Source: Thoreauomyces humboldtii
Lineage: Eukaryota; Chytridiomycota; Chytridiomycetes; Spizellomycetales; Powellomycetaceae
Assembly: GCA_027596035.1 (NCBI GenBank)
Contig: JADGJA010000195.1
Location: 1-31,273, forward strand
Direction: 5' to 3'
DNA: 31,273 bases
In this document: one piece after another, positions 1-10,315 of the stretch
Layout of the letters: each line of letters begins with the position of its first letter
Numbering within the stretch: the first letter of the stretch is position 1
Translations under genes and position numbers: made by a program
The notes under the pieces: model-generated
Told to the model about the DNA's origin: nothing
What the model saw: only the letters and a program-made list of their open reading frames with translations
The model's database searches: none

Positions 1-2
1 CC

Positions 3-479
3 CCATACCTGACGACCCTCCCACCCTCGACCCCGCTGCCCGTCCCAGCCGTCACGCCCAAGGGAGTCATCCTCGACGGCCACCATCGCGTGGCCGCTTC
101 CGTCCTCCTCCGACTGACCCGCATCCCGGTCTGGGTCGTGTCGGACGTCCGAGTCTACGACGTGGCCAACGGGGGCGCGGTGGCGACCTTGGAGGAGGTG
201 GAGAGGAGGGCGGTGGACGGTGACGTTTGGGGGATAAAGGGAACGCGATGCGTCGTGACGGTCGGCGACGACGAGTACGGCCTGGAGGCGGTGGCGCCTA
301 AAGTTCAGTGGGGAGAGTGGCTCGGACTCGGACCAGGACTCGGACAGGCGAATCTGATCGACGTTCGAGGCAGCGAGGTCAAGGTCAAGGTCAAGGAGAA
401 GGAGGAGGACGAGGGCCAGGACGTGGGAGAACGAAGGGACGGAACAGTGGATGGTTCACCGGCTGGTCCGGCTCGCTAA
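3..479 (+). CDS. 3' end of a gene with a ParB/SerK-like DGHHR motif (5' partial)
   Basis: The reading frame is open from base 3, so the gene begins outside the window, and it ends at TAA 477-479. About 23 codons in, the protein reads VILDGHHRVAAS followed by a short hydrophobic strand (PVWVV). This resembles the ParB/sulfiredoxin-like nuclease fold and the ADP-dependent serine kinase (SerK) family, where a (V/I)DGHHR motif lies at the nucleotide-binding site. What is seen is the motif and its helix-strand context; the family is inferred, and DUF1015-type proteins share a similar DGHHRY signature. The last 45 or so residues are low complexity, with a KVKVKEKEEDE run and no domain. An upstream intron cannot be judged. 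The gene converges on the TRA2-like gene, with about 600 bp between the stops. Confidence 0.6.
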   Translation, partial: PYLTTLPPSTPLPVPAVTPKGVILDGHHRVAASVLLRLTRIPVWVVSDVRVYDVANGGAVATLEEVERRAVDGDVWGIKGTRCVVTVGDDEYGLEAVAPKVQWGEWLGLGPGLGQANLIDVRGSEVKVKVKEKEEDEGQDVGERRDGTVDGSPAGPAR

Positions 480-1080
480 GCGAGAAACGAACATGGCTTC
501 TCTTTCGAACATTTTTGGGACTACCGGTACACGTTATACTATTCGATACGAGCATCATACCAAATCATAATTCATCTAGATTACATTGTAAAGGGAACGG
601 AAGCAGGCGTGGAGCATCACTGTTCCCCGCCAAAACTAGTCAAATAGGTTGTCGAGTTAATAGGTTAAGCAATGAGAAATCGGTCATTGGGCGGAGCGAG
701 GAGGTCCGTGAGGAAGTAAATCATCAGCGAGATGAGTTGCCAGCGTAGTGCCCCGGCGGTGCTGCTGGACGAGAAGATGAACATGAAGCGCACGTGGTAG
801 AACGTTGAGAGGACGGCTCTGAAATGTTACTGTGACTGCAGCGAAAGGCGATGGCGTTTCGGAAGTGAGAAGTGAGAGCGGAAAGGCGCAATAGAGACCG
901 GTCGGTGTGTTAATTTTTCGAATCGGTTGCACCGGATTACTGTGGGAGTGGTCGAGCGGGATAATTTCGATGTACAAGTTTACAGGAGGTGAAGGTGGAA
1001 GTGGTGTAAAAAGCTGAATAGACCGGCTCCAAAGAACAGCCACTGCGCTTCCGAAATCGGGTTGAGCTGGATAGGATTGC
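480..1080. other. Convergent intergenic region, no gene seen
   Basis: This stretch lies between the stop of the ParB/SerK-like gene and the stop of the minus-strand TRA2-like gene. It should hold the two 3' UTRs. Open frames here (for example 684-1613 on the minus strand) run across the introns of the TRA2-like gene and have no recognisable content of their own. I see no RNA gene or repeat. Confidence 0.5.
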
Positions 1081-2077
1081 CTAGTAGCGACGGTCTCCCC
1101 GGTCGTAACGGTCACCACGGCGGTCGTCCCGCCTATCGTCCCGTCGGCGATCGTCGTAGCGGTCGTCGCGACCTCCGTAGCGGTCCCCGCCACGTCCACC
1201 GTATCGGTCGTCACGTCGATCGTCACGGTAACGGTCACCTCCATAGCGGTCGATTCCTCCTCGGTCGCGACCCTCGCCTGAGAAACGCATGAATAACCTG
1301 CGCTAGTTGTGGTCAGCTGCACAAAAGCTATGAACTTACCTCGGTACGGGGGACCGTGGTAACGTCCAGGAGTAGGAGTTCGTGCGCTCCCACGCTTGGC
1401 CTGGCGAGGAAGAAATAATTCATAAGCAATTGAACAGCTTTGTCTATCGAGAACTTGGCATACCAGTTCCACGGTAACGATCTTGCCGTCGAGCTCGACC
1501 TTTCCGCTGATAGCGGTCATGGCGGCACCAGCGTGATCGGGATTGTCGAACGACACGAAAGCGAAGCCACGCGATTCACGAGTATGGGGGTCGTACCTAA
1601 AAGGGCGCAGCAATGTTAACGACTTGCAAACTATCCGGGGGCGTCAAGCCCGACTAACATGATCGCAGCCTTGTGAATCTAGAGACCAAACAAGCAATTA
1701 CGTGAGTAACTATTGGATGGGAACAAAATGAGGCCAGCTTATTCGTCACCTTGCCGTATTCGCCAAAAAGCTTTTCCAAATCCCGCTCGCGGGTGCGCAT
1801 GCTGAGGTTGGTAACGTAAAGGTTGTTTCCGGGATTCACATCTCCTTCGCCACTGTGAATCGACACGAAAAGTCAGAAGATGGTCTCGAAACATGAAGCC
1901 TGCAGGCTGGAATGTCGTGTACCGATCCTGGCGAGGGCGATCGTCGTAGTCTCGACGGGGAGAACGGTCAGCACGCTCACGAATCGGAGAACGAGCGCGG
2001 GGCGCTGGGGAGCGGGACCTTGCGCGGTCGTCTCCGCGGCGGTCGTCACCAAGAGGACTTTCTCTGCGGTCTTCCAT
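1081..2077 (-). CDS. Transformer-2-like SR protein with one RRM, six exons
   Basis: Exons 2077-1923, 1852-1750, 1678-1659, 1596-1464, 1400-1340 and 1277-1081 join into a 222-residue protein ending at TAG. The N-terminus (residues 1-52) is an RS-type region with SRSPAPRARSP and RSPRRD. One RRM follows: RNP2 is LYVTNL (63-68) and RNP1 is RGFAFVSF (102-109), preceded by the YDPHTRES loop typical of Tra2 proteins. After the RRM comes a Tra2-like linker (KRGSARTPTPGRYHGPPYRG), then a DR/GG-rich tail of repeated DDRY and GGDRY units. Tra2 proteins are nuclear splicing regulators that bind purine-rich exonic enhancers. All five introns (62-71 nt) have GT-AG ends, and the frame closes exactly. Exon 3 is only 20 nt and encodes beta-strand 2 of the RRM. 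The ATG at 2077 was chosen as the first Met leading into the RS region; an upstream 5' UTR intron is possible. Confidence 0.88.
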
Positions 2078-2376
2078 CTTGAGTTCTCCGTCGATGCTCA
2101 CTTTGGGAGCGGATGGAAGCGAGATCAGGGCCAAAGTTCCAAGTACGAAGGAGGTGGTGCTGGCCGGATGACTCACTTTAACGATTGGGATGTGTCTTGT
2201 GTTGTGGTCTCCGAGCTTGGTGCTGAGAGCCTTTACGTATATACTTGTCGACCTCTGAATGGGATGATGTGATTGTGTAGGTTTGGGGGGGTGGGAGATC
2301 TCTGCGCGAACAAAACCACTGCGGAAGGAGGGGGGGAACAAGTCCCAAGGGGCAACGCACACGCAGCAGCAAAAAC

Positions 2377-2390
2377 AGAGAGAGAGAGAG
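2377..2390. repeat. GA microsatellite
   Basis: A run of alternating A and G lies in the sequence upstream of the TRA2-like start, probably in its promoter or 5' UTR. On the TRA2-like coding strand it reads as a CT tract, a common feature of fungal 5' leaders. Confidence 0.7.
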
Positions 2391-3340
2391 TCTCTTCCCC
2401 CAAAAGAAAACTCGATCTCACCAGCCTCTTTGGACAGCACCCACTGTCAGCAACGTAACAAGGTTCAAAGCAACGTAAGCACGCTCCGTCAGCAACGTCC
2501 TACGCGTGAGAACGGACCCTGTTTCGCCCAACACGGGCCATAACGCGTTCACACACTACCCAGGCACTCCGCTGCCTGGAGGCCCTCTGGTCGGCCCCTC
2601 TCAGCACTGCGACCCTTTCTCACGGCACTCGCACCCTTGTTGTTGGTTTTTCTTACTCGTTTCTCTTCAAAACGACCACCGTCCGTCTGGACGGCCGGCA
2701 ACTACGAGATCCAGAAAGTCAACGGCTGGTTCTTCTGGCTCTTCTGGTTCTCGACAAGCGCTCGACAACCCCCGCCTCCCGCGGCTGGTCGGGCACTGAG
2801 TCGTCAGTGCGCCAAACCTGATCGGCCAGAACCTGATCGGATCCAATTCTACCGCGACATCCGTCCAGGGCACTCCCCGACAACGCACCGCTACCACTGC
2901 CGTTCTGGCCCCCTACTGTGACGGCACCTCGGCACGAACCGCAAGAACAAGAGGCTCAAGGTGCGGTCGCGATGCGGTCGCTGCGAGTTCCGACTATCCA
3001 AAAAGTGAGTTGAACTGAAAACATGTTGGAATGATTGCAATGCCTACTCCTGGCATTCGCTAGCTGCGACTGATTCTCAGATCTCTAACCTGTCCTCTAG
3101 CCTCTTCCCAGACATTCACATCTGCCGGACCTCGATCGTCGCTGTCGTCGGTCTCCCCGTTCTTGTAAGTATACAGACCATAGCTCTTTTGATCATTTAA
3201 CGAGCATGTGTATCTTCGAGCGGCAGCTACTAATTGTACTTCCTTTCCCGTTTTCATAGGACCCGACAACGGCTGTAAAGACGGACCTGCGCTTCGGATA
3301 AGATCAAGTCGTCGCTTCGAGCAAGAGCGGCAGCGGCCGA

Positions 3341-3482
3341 ACCCTAACTCGCAAACCCTACTCCGATCGCCCAAACCCTAATCACGGCAACCCCAGCCCT
3401 ACCCTAACCGACAAGCCAGCCCTAGCGGCAACCCCTACCCTAACCGACAGCAGACCCTAGCGGCAACCCTTACCCTAATCGA
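3341..3482. repeat. Degenerate telomere-like CCCTAA tract with 35-36 bp tandem units
   Basis: CCCTAA, the complement of the TTAGGG telomere unit used by many basidiomycetes, occurs at 3342, 3376, 3402, 3438 and 3473. CCCTAG variants lie at 3420 and 3455. The last three CCCTAA copies sit in a larger tandem unit (ACCCTAAC, then a GACA-rich spacer, then CCCTAGCGGCAACC) repeating with spacing 36 and 35 bp. This is not a true telomere because the units are separated by other sequence. Confidence 0.65.
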
Positions 3483-3819
3483 CAGCACCTCCAGCCAAGT
3501 TCCAACGTTCGACAAACTGGCACCATGAGCCCATTCAGCCCGATCATCGTCCCAGCGAGATCGTTCTCGACGCTTCGGGCAGACGAGTTCCGCAGTAACC
3601 GTCTCGTCATGGTTCTCGCCTGCAATCATCATCGTCGCCCCGTCATTCGTCGTCGTTGCGATATGTGGTTGCTCACCTCTCAAGGCGATCGTCGGTGCAA
3701 GCTACCACCCTCAGGCCCAAGCATGCTTCCCTAAGAGATTCTCTGTGTGATGTCGCCGTCATCGTCAACCTGGCTCGTGCACAAACGTAACTGTCCGACG
3801 AACTTTACTGCATTCGATT

Positions 3820-4295
3820 GCCCCGCATCGCGCAGATCATCGGTAAGACATCTACCCATGCAATCGTTGCCTATAACCCAACTGACATGCTCCCAACTTG
3901 TAGGCCTTTGATCGTCATCGCTCAGCAAGACGCCTCCGAACGATAGTGGTCGGCATCTCGAAAGCCGCTCCTTGCGCCACGATCGGGTGTCGCCGATCCC
4001 AGCATTTGTTGCAGTCAAGCTCGACTGCCATTTCCACGTTCTCATCAACACCGAGTGCATCTTCCATGATGCAGTCGCAGGCAATGCAGGACACCACTCC
4101 TTTGCTCGGCCGCCCCTGATCGCGCTGCTCACCGGTAAGACAAGTACGCAAGCAAGCTGTTGCGAGAACACCATTAACATGTCCTTCTTTGCTTGTCAGA
4201 CACTTCCAGTCGTCGTCGTTCTACAAAACTTCCCCAAGACGATCGTCGTCGGCATTTCAGCAACCCAACGATGAGGCGTCGCCGGCCCCAGCTTC
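3820..4295 (+). repeat. Diverged tandem duplication of an exon-intron module
   Basis: Two modules about 292-299 bp apart look alike. Each has a GC-rich exon end reading into CGGTAAGACA, a 61-65 nt intron ending in CTTGTAG or CTTGTCAG, then an exon start with TCGTCRTCG followed about 35 bases later by CGATNGTNGTCGGCAT. The copies match at 3842/4134 (donor) and 3951/4250 (exon motif). The later exon part also shares a GTCGCCG...CCCAGC segment. The shared intron position shows that an intron-containing unit was duplicated, not a processed copy. Confidence 0.55.
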
Positions 4296-4953
4296 TTTTC
4301 TTTATCGGGTCATCGAGGCGGGGTACGAAGCTGGTTCTTCAACCGCACAATCAGCAATTGTCTTTACTTACATCTGTCTCCCTCTTCTCTGCTCACGTAG
4401 GCCATTGCTTACTTTGCTAAGACCCCGCCATCTGGGTTCCAGCAGCCAGTGCTTGTCGTCAAGTGCCCTCTGCATTCCGACCGGCTGTGCCTTCAAGTCT
4501 TTCAAGGACGCTCCCAATATGTCTTCACGCTTTCCAAACCTACCAACCGACCTTCCTGCCATGCCACTTCTGCAAGCACTACCAGATCGGCACGCTATCC
4601 GTGTATCGCGCCCTCTCCGTCTGTGCCACCTCCGCTCCATTTTGCCAGAATTTTAAACCGCCAAGCGCACGTCTCACTCCAGAATCGCCTCCCGTGTGCC
4701 TCAGTCTTCATCCTCCACGCGCAATTCCACCGCTCCATCGGACACGTCTCCTCTGCCTTACGCGAGACTTCATTACGATGCGAAAAGCCTTCCGTCCGCA
4801 TCACCCGACACTCTCTTCTACATACAAAGCCTCAAGCCGCAAACGGTCGACAAATACAACATCCATCTCGGCACCGCCTGCCGCGGGCCGAAGCCATCAC
4901 CGCGCCACACCAGACTCTGCTTTCCCGTGGACGGCTATCTCAATCACTTCATG

Positions 4954-5165
4954 AAAGATCGAAAGAAAAGAAAAGAAACAAAGGGACGAAACAAGCAATG
5001 AAAGATCCAGAAGGACATCCCAAAAGAAAAAGAAAAGAAAGAAAAGCGACGAAAAACGCAACTAAAGATCCATAAGGACATCCCACCAGAAAAGAAAACG
5101 AAGGGGCGAAAGAAGCAACTAAAGATCCAGAAGGACACCCCATAAAGAAAAAGAAAGAAACCGAA
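4954..5165. repeat. Lysine-codon-rich imperfect tandem repeats of 57-63 bp
   Basis: The core AAAGATCCAGAAGGACA, or a close variant, starts at 5001, 5064 and 5121. A truncated copy (AAAGATCGAAAG) starts at 4954. Between cores are A-rich stretches of AAGAAAAG type. On the plus strand the copies read as KDPEGHPK followed by lysine/arginine runs, but stops interrupt the frame, so protein coding is not established. The two full spacings differ (63 and 57), so the array is diverged. Confidence 0.7.
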
Positions 5166-5640
5166 CCGACTTGACCGATACCACGACATCAATCTGCTCT
5201 CCAGCAGGTCCACTTCTCAGACTACATCAGCCTTGAGCTGAAAACGGCGCGCTCCGGCGGGTCGTCATCGTCTTTTGAACCGATCGACTCTAGCTGCCTC
5301 GCCACCGAAAGGTATTGAAAGCCCACTTTGTTTCCGCAACTGACATCCAGCTAACCCGAGTCTTTATGGTCCACAGACACACGAGCGCAGCGTATCTTCG
5401 AATAGCTCGACGTCGATCGTCATATCAAGGTGTGTTGAATTTCGGACTACCCTCTTTCGACCTCTGCTGAAACGTTTCTCGTATCTACCTCTGTACTTTA
5501 GATCGTCGCATCGACATCGCGCGGTCGCGTCGACATCGCCCATCGCATCTCGCTATCGACGGGCGAATCTCGTCGTCGCCGGCAGCTTTTCGACACCGGC
5601 GGTCGCACAATTGACAAGAGCACAAGCGCACTCAATATCT

Positions 5641-8600
5641 AGCTATCAATACCAACTTGCGCCTTACTTGCTACTCCGTCAACTCGACCTACACACCCAG
5701 GCGTAGCGCACTCTTCTTCAACTGCTCTTCGTCTCCATATGGTCGCAGTCGCAGCCGAGCGTCATGTCTCACTCTCAATCAGGAGGTACTGCCGTCGCGC
5801 ATTGTGCTTGTTTCCTTTGAACCGCCCCTAATGCTTGTGCGCCTTTTCATAGAACGTTGATCGATCGTCGCGTCGATCGATTTCCGTGCAAGCACAATCC
5901 GTCGACGTCAGTCGGAAGATTCTAGTCCATTCGGCAAACCAAATCTTCCCCGACGGGTGCACAACGTTCCCTTGTCTTGTCGTTCGATGCTAGCCAACAG
6001 GTCCGTTGCAATCGTCGCCTTCGCGGACGATGCATGCATCCATCTGACATTCGATAATCAGCTTTTTAGACCCCGGCGCAACTTAGCACAACTTGGTACA
6101 ACTTATACGCACAACCAAAACCAGTCGACCAAAAGTCAATACTCGACAAAGTGCTGCGCGGGTCAATGCATCGGACGATCACGCATCCACATTTAACCAA
6201 CGTCGATCAACGACTGGAGCAGTCTCAAAAGACTGCTTCCTCGGGTTGTGGATGCGAGTGGTGCGCCATGAGGCGCCTGCGGGTAAGCTTTGCCGATACT
6301 GTCACCGCTAAGATATGTTCATGTGCTAAACGACCGGCCTTCTCACTCCCAGGATGTCCGTAGACGCGATGGTACCAGTTGGTGGGGGCTCCTGGGGCAG
6401 CGATCGATGCTGTGTGCTCTTAGCAAAGTGGTCCATGGAGTTGAGGTAGGTGACGGCGGGAAGCGGACGCGGCAGCACAAGAACATGTCGGCGCATTTTG
6501 GCCGGCCCGGACTCGAAGGGCATCACGCAATGGGCTCACGATTCGGTCGTGGAAGCGGGCCGTGCCTCCTGTCCCGGGCAACTTTGGATCGGGCGTGCAG
6601 TCGGGCCGCGCGCTGCTCACATCGACAAGGCAAGTTGATCTTTTGTCGTCGGTCGGGGTGTTCGTCGTCGATGTGCCTGAATGTTAACGATGCAGACCTT
6701 CTGTTACAATGCGGACGCAAAGGTTGTCCCGACTGCTTCTCTGCACCTCTCGAAGGTCAGAAAGCAGGAGGGGTGGCTTCTGCGTTGCGCATCTTTGTGT
6801 TCCAAAGGGTTCAAGTCGTCTCGGTCTTTGATTGAGTCGTCGCATGTTCCCCACGGTCACACCCTCCTTTCGGCGACCCTTGCGACGCAAGCAGCTCCTT
6901 GTCTGAAGATAAGTCTACCGCACGTCGTCGTTCCCGAGACCACTTCGTTAGACGTCGATGCTGATACACTCCACAGGTTTTGTATTCTAGAGCCCGGCTG
7001 TACGCTTGGACGGTTCAAGGTTGTTAGAGCGCGCACGCCGCTTGCGGTACCGCGTCGCTCTTTCGGTGCCAGGGGCCAGTTTCTGCGACCGGTTACCATT
7101 GCTCCATGATGTTCCTCCTTCGACGACGGGAATCATGTTCGCGTGCTGTCGTGCTCTGGTCCGCCGTTACCACTGATCTCTACCCTCTTTCTTTGAGCGC
7201 AACTGTCGGTCTTGATTCACGTTCCCTGTTACCTGGGGCAGGTCGGGAGGGTCGGTTCTCGCTGCGGCTTGCCGTGGTTTGATCCGACAGCGAGTTAGGA
7301 ACTCGCACCTCCCGGCTTGTCTTGGGCTACATAGCGTGGTCATCAGTTGGGTTCAGTGGCATGGTTCCGATTCGAAAGGCGGGAGGATGAGTCCTCGGAC
7401 GATTCCTCTTGCCGGAAGTAGCGCATTGCAACCACGAGTGCCTGGCAAGCCTCGTGGAAAATTCCGGGGGCATCCGGCGTCGCAAAGACGTGCCTGGAAA
7501 CAGTCAAAGATACCTGTCAGGGACGATGGACCACAAGCGGTTGGCGGAATCAGGCATTGGCTTCCCGGCGGGTCGCCTTTGCCTGTAGGGCGACATATGG
7601 GGTCGTCCGTCCGTCGGTATCGGCGACTGATGCGTGTGGGCTTCTTCTTCGAATCGGAAATACCTCTCACGATGGATGTCGATGCAAAACATCTATATCG
7701 TGTGTTGGAGATGAGCATGGATTTGGCAAATCCACGGATATGTGGGCGTTGAAGCGGAGCGAACTTCTCTTCGATCTGCATCGAGTCCGATGTGGGGAGA
7801 AGGGGAGGGAGCAAAGTGAGGAATGCGACTCGGTGAGCACGTCGTCCAAGGGGCGTGTCGACCTTGGCGCTTCCGTTACCTCGTCCGAGTCGTCCGCTCG
7901 TCTCGAATTCGTCTAGGGGACGTTTTCTTGATGGGCAGATGATCTCGGCGAGGGCAACGCCTATATCATATCTTGAGTCGTTGGCCCATGGTTGGGACCT
8001 CGTGAGATAATCAGGCCACGCTGCCAGAGAGATTCGAGTGAAGGGTTCGGGTCAGCGGTCGAGGAACGGGCTCGATCATGAAGGGGTCCCAACCCGGATT
8101 GGCAGGGTGTCTAGTACGGAACCAACGCACCCTCGATGCTACACTCTGCGAAGCGTCAGCGTGGGGTGCAGGGGAACTGAGGAACGAAGGAGCGAGCAGT
8201 TGGGCTGCTTTCCCCGGCTGAAGCAAAGGATCTAAGGCACGCAGAGGTTGTGCCCGGTGTAAATCGGTGTCATGGTCTCGTAAGACGTGTACATTTCTGG
8301 CGTGGATCTGCGGACGGCGGGCCTGGCTGTGGACTCTGGAGGACCGAAGCAAACTTGCATCTTGTGGTGATTTTCCTTGGTTGGTTGGAATCTTGAACGT
8401 TATGGAAGACGTCGTGCGTTGTTCTCTCTCGAGACAGCGCCGAGACACACTACTGTGTCTTGTGCTGGCTTGTGGGTGCCGAGTCCGAGCTTCCTCATCG
8501 AAGCTCATAAAGGACGCGTCTTTCTGAAAAAGAGAGACAGGTGTTTGCTCGCTGGCGGCGACGAGGACCTCGCGGGCAATTTTACGGCTCTCTACAAGGA

Positions 8601-9209
8601 TTAAGCCCGACAGAAGGTTTAGAGTGTTCACATCTCGTGGACACTGCGATCGGCAAATTCTCTGCTGCTCTGGATGAGCCTGCCTCGATCCGGATCCCGC
8701 TTTCCCTTGTCAGGATTGCTGCGGCTAAGGGGAGGGTACGCAACAAGCCGAGGGCAGTCGAGGAGAATATTGCTTCCGATAATCTGCTATCCTGAGCTCT
8801 TGCTGAAGCATAGGCGGCTAATCCGCGAGCTCATCGGGGGTGACAGCCCTTTGAGCAGACCGGGGACGCATATGTGGATGTCGGAAACTGGGAGAACGGA
8901 TGAACTTTCTGTCCTTGACCTCGCGACCCCAACAGATACCAACGGTGGGTCAGGCCTTAGACAGGAAGGTCTGGCCCGGTGAGGAAGGGACTTTGCTAAC
9001 CTCTAACGAGGCCGGCGATTTTCAGTCCTCACGTCTGCGAAGCTTCATGGCTGTTGAAACTGACTGGCTTCTCTTTTTGAATGCAGTCGCTGCAGCTTCG
9101 CTGTGGTAGACATTCGGCCAGAACGTCCATCGGACATCCCGCCCGGGGGGAGAGCGGACAAGGAGAGGGGGGTAGGACCACCGAGTCGGACTAGCAGACC
9201 AACCAAACC
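5641..9209. other. Long stretch without a recognisable gene
   Basis: Open frames on both strands are short (at most about 206 codons, minus strand 8011-8631) and show no family motif, signal peptide or repeat that I recognise. One good intron-like element lies at 6283-6352 on the plus strand (GTAAGC, TGCTAAAC, CCCAG), in line with the intron-like series upstream. The sequence could be decayed transposon or non-coding DNA. No terminal inverted repeats, long terminal repeats or transposase motifs could be seen by eye. Confidence 0.4.
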
Positions 9210-9228
9210 GAGAGAGAGAGAGAGAGAG
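9210..9228. repeat. GA microsatellite
   Basis: About nine GA dinucleotides lie in a row, just upstream of an AC/A-rich leader-like stretch and of the broken gene at 9430-10315. It could be part of that gene's old promoter. Confidence 0.75.
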
Positions 9229-9429
9229 CGCCAAGAGACGCCGACGCCGCAAACCATCCAATGAAAACACCGAATTCGAAAACTACAAAAAAGCAAAAAC
9301 GAAACATCAAAACGAAAACAATCAAACGGTCGATCGAAATCAGCACTTTCTCGTCGAAATCTCTCCTCTCTCGTTCTCTCTGCTGGTCTGGTTCAGGTAG
9401 GCTGTGTCTTCCCCCCTCCCCGCGGGTCC

Positions 9430-10315
9430 CGGATCAAGTTGCGGTCGGTGACAGGCTTCTACGAAAACGGCGCGGGCACCAGAAAACTCACTTCATGCGA
9501 AAACAACATACATGAACTCCGCATCGAATACCCTCAATACGCCTGCCCGCGCCTAGCCCGCCTATTATCCACCGACCGCACAAAGAATCCGGGATCCCGC
9601 CAAGTACGGAACGGACATCGAGGACCTTGCGACTTTCTGCGACATCACCTTCAGAGAGAATCATCAGATCAGCGCTCGTGCTTTCAGGTTCCAGCACTAC
9701 CTCGCGCTATATCACACAAACATATCTGAACTCTTCGGCATGACTCCACTCGGCTCAAAACTCAAACAAAAGCAAATCTGCTGCCGAGCGGTGCTAAGTC
9801 AACCTGCCGCAATTTCTTCCGTCTACGTCATGACGCAGTCGCAAGGCCTCGATGTCCATCCGTACCCGTCCGCTCTCCCCCCTGTCGTGAGCGCGTCAGA
9901 TCGCTCACGTCCCTGTGGCGTGCGCATTTCCATGCGCATGCGCCCGATCCTTCCTGGATCGAAGAGTTCTATCCGAAATGTGGCTAGCAGGTATGCTTCG
10001 GATACCGTAGAATGTGCTCTGGTTCCTGTCGCTAACTAGCGTCAACTTGCAGAAAGGGAACTCGAACGCGAAATCTCAATGGCGAAAAGCAAAGCTCAAT
10101 ACCCATCGGTTGCATTCAAATCCCAACGCCATCCGATGAACGCCAGCCTACGCGAGCCCTTTCATCCACCTTTTCGGTCAAATGCCTCCCGCATCCTGCA
10201 TCAAGAACAAACAAACACTCACTGGGATCCACGGGAGCAAATAAGCTCGCTCAGAACGTCTGCTCAGACATGTAAGCTTCCTGAAGATCTTTGGGATGAT
10301 ATCTCGACCTCATGA
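9430..10315 (+). pseudogene. Broken two-exon gene relic of unknown family
   Basis: Protein-like sequence is spread over different frames. About 9439-9590 (frame starting at 9439) reads FYENGAGTRKLTSCEN and continues to LARLLSTDRTKNP. From about 9590 another frame reads KYGTDIEDLATFCDITFREN and FRFQHYLALYHTNISELFG. Near 9738 a third frame picks up, ending SWIEEFYPKCG before a TAG. A canonical intron lies at 9991-10052 (GTATGC, GCTAAC, TTGCAG). After it, one frame reads ELEREISMAKSKAQYP and ends PEDLWDDISTS at 10313-10315. The intact splice signals show it was once a spliced gene. The frame changes suggest decay or assembly errors. The second frame alone is open from about 9518 through the splice to TAA 10273-10275, so a shorter intact gene is an alternative. 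The family is not recognised. Confidence 0.4.

Larger units (their letters stand above)
2500..5640 (+). other. Run of plus-strand intron-like elements; possible unrecognised multi-exon transcript
   Basis: No conserved protein is recognisable here. The stretch nevertheless carries six well-formed intron-like elements, all on the plus strand: 3005-3100 (GTGAGT, CTAAC, TAG), 3165-3259 (GTAAGT, TACTAAT, TAG), 3843-3903 (GTAAGA, AACTGAC, TAG), 4135-4199 (GTAAGA, ATTAAC, CAG), 5312-5376 (GTATTG, GCTAAC, CAG) and 5430-5501 (GTGTGT, TAG). Joining 3904-4134 to the exon after 4199 keeps one arginine/serine-rich frame open for about 120 codons, but no frame is open through the whole series. It could be a fast-evolving gene, a decayed gene or a spliced non-coding RNA. 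Confidence that something is transcribed and spliced here is moderate; no function is proposed. Confidence 0.35.

Noticed and set aside
684..1613. 309-codon minus-strand open frame
   Set aside because: It runs through exons and introns of the TRA2-like gene in part out of frame; the RRM part is already explained by the spliced model.
3341..3482. True telomere or chromosome end
   Set aside because: CCCTAA units are not contiguous, and ordinary sequence continues on both sides.
4944..5213. Minus-strand phenylalanine-rich frame resembling membrane segments
   Set aside because: It is the reverse reading of the A-rich tandem repeats; the hydrophobicity comes from TTT codons opposite AAA.
8011..8631. 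206-codon minus-strand open frame as a gene
   Set aside because: It is dominated by Arg, His, Pro, Ser and Ala as expected for a chance frame in GC-rich DNA, with no motif, intron signals or conserved start.
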